Position numbers and translations under genes: made by a program
Assembly: GCA_963969595.1 (NCBI GenBank)
Contig: OZ018417.1
Span: 11,410,501 to 11,474,500, forward strand
Direction: 5' to 3'
Length of the DNA: 64,000 bases
Source of the DNA: Neckera pumila
Taxonomy: Eukaryota > Streptophyta > Bryopsida > Hypnales > Neckeraceae
Part shown: one piece after another, positions 54,590 through 64,000 of the stretch
Layout: every line of letters starts with the position of its first letter
How positions within the stretch are numbered: the first letter of the stretch is position 1
The notes under the pieces: generated by a model
What the model saw: only the letters and a program-made list of their open reading frames with translations
Told to the model about the DNA's origin: nothing
Databases searched by the model: none

Positions 54590-54712
54590 CACTGAATTCC
54601 TCTCCTTTCAGCTCATTGAAGTCCTCTCCTTGAGCTTCACCTTGCAAATGAATTCCTCTCTTTTCAGCTCATTGAAGTCCTCTCCTTGAGCTTCACCTTG
54701 CAAGTGCTGAAC
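54590..54712. repeat. Tandem duplication of about 55-60 bp
   Basis: 'tttcagctcattgaagtcct' + 'ctccttgagcttcaccttgcaa' occurs twice back to back (about 54607 and 54663), with almost no differences. A recent local duplication beside the transposase locus. Confidence 0.85.
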
Positions 54713-54714
54713 AA

Positions 54715-56245
54715 TTTTGTCCTCTTAGTTCATTTCTTTACTGCAATTGAAAGTGACGACTTGGCATTCACGAACTGGTTTGCAACACTTTCTCAAAGTG
54801 GCGGCCTTGTTGCTTACAATAATCCCGTATTTTTCAAAATATGTGTACAATTGCCTTCTTATTCAATGGAGATGGGTCCCAAAGAACAACACAATACTTT
54901 TATATTGCAATCCATTATGTTGCTGTATGAATGCGCACCCTCCACAAGTATATTTAAAGTTTTTTTATGAATACACAAATGTATGACACACTTCTCAATG
55001 GAAAAGAGTTAAACCCTGCTGCACAATCACGTTTTCAGCATTCTAAAACCACACCCATCCAAACATAAAACTATTGCATAATCACTTCTTTCCTATTTGT
55101 AGACGTCTTTGCACAATATCAGGGCCATCCAGACGAGCGATTGAAAATGAGCAGGCGGAGATCGAGCCTCCTACCATAGTATCCCTTAGAAAAATTTGTG
55201 TCACCATGAACTTTTATTTTTATGGTCTAAATTGGTACATTACAAGAATATTTCAACCTACACTAATTCAAAAAAATGACTTTGATAAACTAAAGTCATA
55301 TAGACTATTAGGACAAATTAGCAAAGAGGAAACATCTAGGTGTAACTAGAAAAATAACTTATGAAGATAACAAATTAGATCAATCATAGGTCTTTTCATG
55401 GCCATTCCAATCCTTAGACTACATAGACTACATTTCCACTCGTGGTTCTACTAATTCTACTACATTGTTGCAATTAACAGGTGCTCAATGAGTATTTTAA
55501 ACAATTCCTAGGACTCCAAAGTTTGAAATTCAAAAGTATAAATTGAAGAGCTTAGAGCATCATCAATTCATTGCTATAAAAAAGGCTTGCAAATTTGATA
55601 TATTTGTGTGGCCCACAAGCACAATCCTCATATTTGCAACTTTTTTACATCAATGATTTTTAAATCAATCGATGATGTTTTCAAAGAAAAAATTGTAAAT
55701 AGAAGTCAATGCAAAAAGAGGCCATAAAAAGGTTATTTTTTAGAAAATCACCTCGTTGAACAAAGGCTTCCAAAATACCGTCAATTGCACTTCCAATAAC
55801 TAATTGGAAATAAGTTATAGATAAATTTATTTCTTACAATTCTAAAATAAATAAAATTATTACAAATAATATTTAAAACATATTAAAAATTATCAAAATA
55901 ACTTAATTCTATTAAGAGTATGCTTGCATTAAGTTTCTTTTCCCTCTACAATATAGTCTAAACAAGTAGAAAAATGTGATTTAAAAAAATTGTTTGTTAT
56001 CAATTTTTCTAATGTACTCTTTTGGCAAATTCAAGCTTTTAACAACTCAAAACACATCACTTATAGTCTTGGGCATAATTAAATTCTATTTTGTTCTTTA
56101 TAATATGATGAATCGCGACCAACATCGAATATCTACTATAACCTCATGGAAGCTTCAAGGACCATCGGCAACAATTGTTGCCAGACACTACTTTAAACGG
56201 GAAATTTTACGCCAGTATTCGCTAACCAGCAGAAACAGATGCCAG
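54715..56245. other. AT-rich spacer, no gene recognised
   Basis: No repeat or gene seen; short ORFs only. The last 100 bases would hold the 3' UTR of the BAHD gene. Confidence 0.45.
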
Positions 56246-58293
56246 TTACGAAGAATCATGGGAGTACTGGTGCAGCAAAGGCAGAAATTTCGTCATCACC
56301 TCGGGAGTGGTGTGAAGCATGGCCGTGAAGTTATCAGGACTCCGAGAGCTCGGCAGCATGACAAAGTTACCATCCCAAGAAGCGCACGCGTTCCGCATCG
56401 ACTTCACAGGGGGGCCGAAGCCAAAATCCAGCTCGTAGAAAGGAAACCGGTTCTGCCAGGAAGTCCCACACTCGTGGTCTGACCCCAGGACCTGTCCAGG
56501 GAACGGCTTAAATTTCTTCGCTTCTCTCCAATCCACAAGATCCTGGAACCAGTCCTTCGAGGCATGCTGAATGGAAGTGGCTAACAAACTCGCAGAATGC
56601 GCCAGAGGTTTGTTCAACAAGTCCTCTACTGTGGTTGTCACGAAAAGGCCGCCAATCACGTTGCCGAAAAAGCCTGCTGGTAACGACAGCTTCTTCCTTC
56701 CCTCCACTAATGTCCACATCCGGACGAGATCCGTGCCTGGAAGCCCTCTTGCTTTCGTTATTGCACGCCATAGGTGAGCCGAGACGTAACACACTCTCGA
56801 CAGCCGAGTTTGAGATGCTGCACTATCCACTTCCTGCTTCAATTCATCAATAAGGTGCTTCGTAATCTCTACAACTTGCAAGGTAACCGCGGTCTGCTTT
56901 GGCTTAAGATCAGCTGCACTCGGGATGCTCGAATGTCCAGGCTTGAGGTTCAAAAAAAATGAACGATAAGCTTCAGAGTAAGGGTCCGAGAGAATGAGAG
57001 TCTCCCTTGGTTTGATACGAGCGCGCTCATGAACAGGAACGAGAGAGACTTCTTCCCCCCTCGCAAGCTCCGCCCAGGACTTCATGAAGTGGAACCCAGA
57101 GAATCCATCCGCCACAGGGTGTGCCCAGTTGGATGCCAACGTAATGCCGCCACATTTGAAATGCGTCAACTGGCAAAAAAATTCCAACCTTAGAAATCGA
57201 TCACCTCAAAAACAACATAAGGTTAAGGAATAGAGAATACTGAAAACGTGAAGGACCTGATCTCGTCTCCTTTCGACGAACCATCCTAATCAACAGCAAC
57301 TCATCTACTCATTCACTTGGTTGGTATCAATTAGCAAATTGCGTGCAAGCACGATTTGGCTAAATGTCTACGGCCCCTGACTTTTGGAGCGGAAATGGTG
57401 TTGTCTACTGTCACTTACACTCATCTAGAACCTTCACGTTTGCGATTAAATAAAAATTTCGTACGGAGGATCATCACCTATACGTCCTGACCCCTGTTAC
57501 AAACAGTAACTCATCTATGCGTACACATGGATACATGGATAGACTTATTTGAGAGTGAAGCAAAAATGTCTTGGCTAAAATCTATGGCTGCTCATCATTG
57601 AATGGAAACAGGCTGTGTACTGGCACCTACAATTTGAACTCTGCAATTTCCCACTTGAAATTGCAGAAGAAACTCGTACAAAGCTAAATGTTCAAAATTT
57701 GAACTAACCAGATTTGGCACTTCAACCCAAACTGGTCACGCCACAGCTAAACAGTGATCACATCGAACTTCTGACCTAATCATGCAAAGCAAGAAACGAA
57801 CCTGCACAATGAGAGCTGGCCGTCCAGCAGGATCGTCCGGCAACTGAGGATAATTCCCTAACCCCGCCTCCGTCATCCCAGTCAACAAAAACGACGGCTG
57901 AAAGCCATTCTCATACTCCAACTCGTCAAGCTCCGCATCAATGCAAGCCTCCACGAACACAGCTCCCGTATCATCGCACACAGTCCCCGGAACCTCCCCG
58001 CTCGACGTCACCACTCTCCCCGCCAGCGGATAAAAAAGCGCCAACGCTCTCTCCAACGACTTCCGCAATTCCTCTCCAACAATCTCCTTCCCCGAATGCT
58101 CCCGGTACACGCACAGCAAAGGGGTGTAGAGCTGTACCCATACGCGATCCAAATGGGTGAATGGCAGCCACCGATTCTCTGTCGCCGTCGGAGTGGAGGG
58201 TTTCACAAAACTCTTGCGCAGCACCTGGAGATTTCTACCCTCCACCCGGGGCTCCAGTTTTAAACCTCCATCGAATTTTCCTTTCGCGCCCAT
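56246..58293 (-). CDS. BAHD acyltransferase, HCT-like
   Basis: Cytosolic CoA-dependent acyltransferase of the BAHD family, closest in motif pattern to hydroxycinnamoyl-CoA shikimate/quinate transferases, which esterify phenylpropanoids. Two exons: 58293-57802 (ends ALIVQ, CAG|GTTCGT) and 57169-56246 (TTGCCAG|TTGACG), phase 0, 471 aa (family 430-460). Seen: KSFVKPSTPTATENRWLPFTHLDR, LALFYPLAGR, PALIVQ, FKCGG, the catalytic HPVAD (His181-Asp185) and, near the C-terminus, DFGFG (412-416) in place of the usual DFGWG. LSRVCYVSAHLWRAITKARGL and FFGNV also fit the family. The exact substrate cannot be read from motifs. The intron position just before FKCGG is typical of HCT genes. No defects seen. 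Confidence 0.92.
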
Positions 58294-58840
58294 GGCTTAA
58301 ACCCTAAACTAATCCTACTCTGCGCTTCACAAACCCAGCTCCGGATCTCATGAAAAAACTCAATTTTCTCAGAAGTAGAGCAACTCAATTTCGCAAGTTA
58401 CAAGTGAAATGAAAGACAGCTTCGCTACATTTGCAAGTGCAGCTTCACGGTGGGAGCTGTGTCGACAATGCTCACTGCTTTTAGTTTCGATGGCGGGAAT
58501 TGAACTCCGGTTTGAAAGCACGATGGGAGGGACAGGACCCGTGATCTTTAAACTGGCTAAATTTCTCTCCTGTTCTACAAAAAAATTGTTGCGCGAAATG
58601 TACATTGTGGAATGAAGGAAAATTTTAGATTTTGAGAACATTTTCACACCTCGTTCACAGATTGGCGCAGTTACGTGTATTCATCCGATTTCCCAGTAGC
58701 ATTCATCTGCTACGACCTTTTCATGTGGTAGCTGAACTTCAACCTGGACCGTCGATTGCTAGAAGGGGTGGCTGTATCCGAGGGCTGCCATTAGTCAAGG
58801 TTTGGGCTTAGGGTTGCTGGCACTACTTTTCCCCATTAGC
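58294..58840. other. Upstream region of the BAHD gene
   Basis: No separate gene. Short ORFs on both strands overlap and lack features. Likely 5' UTR and promoter. Confidence 0.45.
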
Positions 58841-59175
58841 ACTAGTGTGCCCTGTGTCGTTGCCACAACTAAAATCAAAGGAAAAGTAATTTTCTAACTC
58901 TCAGTTCCACTCCTAGAAGCAAGAACGCCACCAAAATCAAAGTAAAAGTAATTTTCTAATTTTTTAATCATTAAATACTTTGAAATTCAATAACTTTTGC
59001 ACCACCGCTCCAAACGCCACAAAACCAAGCCGGTGCACCCCTCCTCGGCGAGAGCTTTCCGACGGTACCAAGCACATGGCCGGGGGACGCACGGTCAGGA
59101 AGTTGTCCACGCTACAAACAAAACAAAACAAAACAAAACAAAACAAACAAACAAACAACCTCATTTAAGGTATTG
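58841..59175 (+). repeat. GC-core repeat, single inverted copy
   Basis: ACTAGTGTGCCCTGTGTCG at the start, 'gacggtaccaagcac' and 'gggggacgcacggtc' in the core, an AAAACAAAAC run at 59116-59158, then 'cctcatttaaggtattga'. Same orientation as 49181-49582 and opposite to the triplet at 9.5-10.45 kb. Confidence 0.75.
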
Positions 59176-59179
59176 ATCT

Positions 59180-60300
59180 TTCGCTGCATTTACTTTGAGA
59201 AATTTAACATTAAGGTAGCCGACCCATTTTTGATCACCCCTCCATTTGGGTGGTAAGGTAACTAACCTTAAATCACACAATTAAGCAATTCAGCATGATT
59301 CAATAGGATTTTCACTATAATATTGAAAAAAATTTTGTGGGGGTACCATTAGTAGTCAAAAGGGGATCCTAGATTCTCTTAGAATGCATTTTTTGGACAC
59401 CATGTGAATAAACTACGAATTTCCAAAGTATTGAGAATAGGTGTACCTAAAAGCAATCATAGAGTCATATGAATAGTGGGAGTACATTTTAGGGAAGAAT
59501 ATCCACTGTGCGATTTTAGGAAGCGTGCGATTTTAGGTGTAGTTATCTTATAGGTTGTTGTCTTTCTATGAATTTGTAGCTCAATTCTCGGAGCAATTGT
59601 GGCTCATTGTGATTGGCTGCAAGGCGATCAATATTACAACTAGCCCTTGGTTGATTTTGCAATCAGCCTATGGTTAGAAAGAGAAAGGTCTTTATCACCA
59701 TTATAGGTCAAAGAGAATCTTCTACTGAAAAATTCATTGTAATTACATTTTTGTATAATAAAATTCTGGAAAATATGCAATCCTTCCAAATTCTATTTCT
59801 GTATACGAGAAAATTTTTGCTTTCAAAACACTACGCTCCAAATATGCGTAACTGCTGAAGTGATTGGAAATAGGTATGTTATCTTTAACTCCTCCTTGTT
59901 TCGTACCCGTTTAGCATTAATCCTTGAGCGCCAGCTCATGTTTACAGAAATCTAGACCTTTCTCAATTCATTCCAATCAAACTAACTATCACTTAAGAAA
60001 AGATCCACATAAACTGACTGTATGGATTGGTAGTGGAGACAAGCCTTGGAGCTAGAGGGAAAGGGACATGTCCTTTGACTGTACCGTTGAAAAAATTATA
60101 ACAGCCAAACAAGGACATCTTTCAATTTAGAGAGGCCATATTTGAGGCGCTAGGATACTCAAGGATTAAGTTTTGGTGCTATCATGGTGCCATTGTTGTT
60201 TCTCTTTCGAATTGGCGCTCTCGAGATCGACGCTGTGGTTTTGCAGATTTGAATTGGGGATCATTCCCTAGTTTCAAATTTTTTTCCCTTTGTTGTTTGG
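59180..60300. other. Spacer, no gene recognised
   Basis: Mixed AT-rich sequence; a few short ORFs without features. Confidence 0.45.
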
Positions 60301-60684
60301 TTTTAATGCAGGAACCCGTGTCTTGAATGTGGAGGGGCCACTTACTAGCTGTGGTCATATTTGTGGAGGCTCCCGGTCTCCTACATTCAATTGTAACTCG
60401 AAAATAGAGGTTCCGATTCATCAAAAATTTAATACAGGTTTGATTCTATTGAACTTGCGCCTTTGTGTTTCTTGCTTGCTGTGCATTGTGCTGTTGCTGG
60501 CGATCACTGTGAATTGCTCTCCATTTTTTTTTTGTGAACCACCTCTCCTATTACTGTTTTTGTGCTTGCGACTGTGCTTTCAATTGCTTTTGCTTTTGCT
60601 TGTTGTGCTTGTTTTGGACATTGCGCATATTTATAGACGATAATGCTGGTTTTTGGCTTTAAGGTGCAGATGCACGGATGAGCC

Positions 60685-61175
60685 ATGGCGCACCAATTGA
60701 AATTACCTGAAAACTTCAAAGTGCATTGCTTCAGGTCCAGCCACAACACCAACGACTTGGACAAATATTTGCTGACAAAGGGTCATTTTGGTGGCACAAG
60801 TATCCTTCCAGCCGGGGGCGATGGTGTTACCAAAGCGGAGGTCACTCACGTTTCTGAAACTCAATTATCCCAGTCCGTCTTTCACTCAACACTTTGCTCG
60901 CCTTTCGAAGCTAGCGTCCTGTCGCTTGAGGTTGCCAATCTTGCATTAAGCGATGGCAAGCTGATCAAGAAGAAGAAGACAAAATTGACTACGAAGACAT
61001 CACGGAAGAGGAGGAAGACAGTCCCTAGCATTGTAACACGGTGGTGGCAGGGTGTAAGTTCACGTGGACAGAGGAAGAATTTAGCTCTAGTAATGATCTT
61101 GTTGGTATCATTTGCCAATGCTGCACCACCATTTGGGGGAGGAGGATAATGATGATAATGATGGTGCCAAATTAA
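60685..61175 (+). pseudogene. Decayed homologue of the left-edge BED/hAT-like gene
   Basis: The ORF from ATG 60685 (MAHQLKLPENFKVHCFRSSH) aligns with residues 13-140 of the left-edge protein: LPENF, NTNDLDKYL, THVSETQLSQSV and TITRRW/SIVTRWWQ. At about 61051, where the other copy has a four-codon segment (EVWA), only GG remains, shifting the frame. The homologous part continues in another frame (TGTAAGTTC = CKF, then CxxC-like residues) to a stop at 61173-61175. The finger's second half, with its His pair, and everything beyond are missing. Upstream, at 60311-60436, an open segment bounded by TGCAG and CAG|GTTTG may be an old exon. Almost certainly non-functional as a full protein. Confidence 0.7.
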
Positions 61176-61435
61176 AGCTTACAATGGTAATGTTGGAATG
61201 AAATTGTTAGAGGTTACAGAGTGACTCATTGTGATATGCATTGTATTAATAAATATTAAATGTCATTGAAGAGAGTTATATTCTTTCTTGTATTTTTTCT
61301 CTCAAATATGATTGTCTCTTGTACAATGTACATCTCTAAAATCTTATGGACTCATTTTAAATTTCATAGAGTCTTTTATTTAGTTGCTAAACTATATTGA
61401 TGCATACCAACAATGCGTCATATTCATTTAAATAA

Positions 61436-62324
61436 CCCTTAAAGGACCAAGGCCAATTTTTTGTCCAAAAACACTCAAAACTACCATTTCTATAGCAAAG
61501 AGTAAAAAAAATTGAAAATTATTTTTTTTGCACATCTAATCATAATAGCTTACATCTAAGTAGCATGAGAATGTATAAAATTTATTTCATAAATCTTGAC
61601 CGTATAGATTGCAAGGTATCTGCATTTAAAGTGAAAAAAAAAAAATTCAGTACATTGCCAGACTAGGTTATTTGACTTTGACCTTCTTAACTTTAACTTT
61701 TTGTACTATAGAGCTTTGATCTTGAAATCTTTATGGTGGAGAGTTGAATTGAAAGTCTAGGAAAAAAAATTCAAAAGAACTTAATTCTTATTCTTGAAAA
61801 AATTGTTAAAAAACATATACAAGATAAAAGAATTTTTTTAATTATTAATATCTCTAAGATTGAATTAAAATGCACTAATTTTAATGGTGAGATTGTTCTA
61901 GCAAGCAAACCAAATTATGTAGAACTTATTTTTTTGAAAAATGATAAAACTGCATACCCTACAAATTATTTTTTCAATAAGATGCTCTGATTGCCTAAAA
62001 AATAAGATTGTCCATAATTTTCTCATAATAAATCCAAATGGAATGAATCAAGGGTTTTTATGCAGACAAAAATATAATTTATGAGAATTTTTTGAAATTC
62101 TAAGACTTTTGAAATTTATTTGGTTGCCTCCTTTCCTTTATTTTTGAGCTTGTTTGGGCATAATTTTTATTCTTGGGCACCAATTGAAAAATTATAGTTT
62201 CATAAAGCCAATCAATTTTTCTATCACTTATAAAATAGTTTCAAAAAATTAGGACAAAAATGGAGACTGTAGGTACTTGCCCGAAATCCCATTTGTCCTC
62301 CACAGAGACAATGGTCCCTAGGGA
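61436..62324. mobile_element. TTAA-type miniature element (copy J, 889 bp, reversed)
   Basis: Left flank ATAA (one change from TTAA), right flank TTAA at 62325-62328. Ends CCCTTAAAGGACCAAGGCC...CAATGGTCCCTAGGGA. Same orientation and interior as copy G, but more diverged. Confidence 0.75.
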
Positions 62325-62329
62325 TTAAA

Positions 62330-63200
62330 ATGTATGGCAAATGTGACTTTAGTTTATAATTGAAGTTATTTTGAACTTCAATCATCCCAATCACAAACTG
62401 CGGACACAAATCTAAGAAATGTGACTTTTAGTCATAAAAAATATCACTTGCTTGAGTCATATAAGTTGTAGTCATATAATGTTCACAGTAATGCCAAGAA
62501 TGTGACTCTGAATCTAACTACATTTAGTCATAAAATTACCAATGACATCCATAAAACACAACCACGTTAGCCAAAACATAACTCACAAGAGTCTTATTCC
62601 AGTTAGCAAAGAATATAATTGCATAGAGTCACATGCCATGTAAGCTTTTTTTTTCCTTTATGGAGGCAAGTTAGAGGATCTAGTCATAGTTTGTGTCATC
62701 TATAGTGATTCTTGCATGAATCATAGTTTGGACTTTGCAATTCATTGCAATCATATGTTGTAGTCATTAAACACATGCTTTGTTGTAGTGTCAATTGCAA
62801 GCATTGTTAGAATGATACTTTATATGTGCAACAAAATACTGCAATTGTGGTGCAACTTGTGGCAAGAGGCTTGTTTGGTGAAAGATCTTGTAAGAAAGTC
62901 CCCATTCACTATTGTCTTTCATTTTCTAGCAACTGTGTACGACATCCCTATTGCAATACAAACAATCTCAGTCCTTGTTTCGGCATTTTGGAATGAAGAA
63001 CATGTAGAGACTTCATTAGAGTGGTTCCAGTGGTAGGGAGATTGGTATTGCTTTGCACAGGTGTGTATTGCAAGCAATGAAGGAGTGCATGTCAAAAGCC
63101 CAATTTGTAACCATCATGGCTGATGAGTGACAACTAGAACCAATGACAATCAAAAGGCTAGTTTAGTGTCAGCATGGTTATTTCATGTAGGATTGGTTCT
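62330..63200. other. Spacer, no gene recognised
   Basis: Repeated short 'tagtcata' motifs at 62430-62760. An 82-codon ORF (62788-63036) has no recognisable domain. Confidence 0.4.
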
Positions 63201-63202
63201 AA

Positions 63203-64000
63203 CTCCTTAAGGATCAAGGCTTTTTTTCTGCCAAAAAACACTCAAAATTGCCATTTCTATAGCAAAGAGTAAGAAAATTTGAAAACTGTATTTTTGCACA
63301 TCTAACCATAGGATCTTAAACCTAACTAGTATAAAAATGTGTGGAATGTTTTTTAGAATTTATGACTGCACAAATTGCAAGATATCTGTGTTTAAAGTAG
63401 AAAAAAAATAGTTTTTAGCACATTGCGGGACTAGATTATTTGACTTTGAACCTTCTTAACTTTAATTTTTTGCACTAAAGAGTTTTGAGCTTTAAATATT
63501 TATGGTGGAGAATTGAGTTGAGAGTCTAGAAAAAAAATTCAAAAAACTTAGTTTTCATACTTCAAAAAATTGTTAAGTAGGAGTAGGTACAAGATAGAAG
63601 GAAAATCTAAATTATTAATATCTCTAAAATGGAATTAAAATGTACAAATTTCAATGGTGAGATTGTTCTAACAAGAAAACTAAACTATGTGGAATTTTAT
63701 TTTTAGAAAAAATTGTAAAAATTGCATTAAAAAATGAGTACTACAAGTTATTTTTCCAAAAATATGCTCTAATTGCTCCAAAACAAGATTGTCTATAATT
63801 TTCTCATACCAAATCCAAATGGAATGAAGTAAAGCTTTCTAGATAGACAAAAATATAATCTATGAAAAAAAATTATAAAAAACAAACTAAATTTGTTTTT
63901 TTGAAAATATTTGAATTTTTTTTTGCTACCCCCCTTTCTCCGTCTCTTCTAAGTTCCAAGTTGTTTGGGGCATAACTTTTTTCTTGGGCGCTCATTGAAA
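63203..64000. mobile_element. TTAA-type miniature element (copy K), cut by the window end
   Basis: Left flank CTAA, left end CTCCTTAAGGATCAAGGC, then the G/J interior in order ('ctaaccataggatctta', 'attgcaagatatctg', 'cattgcgggactagatta'). The right end lies beyond the window. Confidence 0.7.

Noticed and set aside
60290..60643. 117-codon plus-strand ORF before the decayed homologue
   Set aside because: It covers likely intron and old exon sequence in a frame that does not continue the homology; the Leu/Cys-rich end reflects T-rich DNA.
62788..63036. 82-codon ORF near the right end
   Set aside because: No family resemblance and no splice-supported continuation; treated as chance.

Overview
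The window looks like nuclear DNA of a land plant, most likely an early-diverging one such as a bryophyte. The genes are plant families: a plant-type MBOAT lysophospholipid acyltransferase, exocyst SEC15, an ACAULIS5-type thermospermine synthase and an HCT-like BAHD acyltransferase. They have short GT-AG introns and fairly GC-rich exons set in very AT-rich, repeat-packed spacers. The species cannot be fixed from the sequence alone.

Layout. 0-0.8 kb: an open, partial gene on the minus strand with a BED/hAT-like C2H2 finger, running off the left edge. 1.8-5.4 kb: degenerate tandem and direct repeats. 6.0-11.4 kb: miniature elements, including TTAA-flanked elements, a cluster of roughly 260-bp inverted-repeat elements, and three head-to-tail copies of a repeat with a GC-rich core. 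13.8-18.3 kb (minus): an eight-exon LPCAT gene, rebuilt here with all splice phases consistent. 19-24.3 kb: three more TTAA elements and a further miniature element. 25.0-27.9 kb (plus): SEC15 in two exons. 28.9-35.2 kb (minus): a ten-exon thermospermine synthase, convergent with SEC15. 36.4-36.9 kb: a six-copy minisatellite. 37-48.7 kb: TTAA elements and two large adjacent foldback (inverted-repeat) arrays. 48.8-49.6 kb: a miniature element abutting another GC-core repeat. 51.8-54.4 kb (minus): a pogo/Tigger-like DDE transposase with one in-frame TGA directly after its catalytic domain. 56.2-58.3 kb (minus): a two-exon BAHD acyltransferase. 60.7-61.2 kb (plus): a decayed second copy of the left-edge gene. 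61.4-64 kb: two more TTAA elements.

The host genes do not form an operon or cluster; they act separately in phospholipid remodelling, exocytosis, polyamine signalling and acyl-ester metabolism. The most striking content is the repeat fraction. At least eleven elements (ten with both ends in view, one running off the window) plus several decayed relatives share termini CCCCTAAAGG...CCTTTAGGGG. Most sit between TTAA duplications, the signature of piggyBac-type (or another TTAA-targeting) transposons, which is unusual for a land plant. No matching transposase is in the window. The 43.7-46.0 kb foldback arrays would make long hairpins if transcribed.
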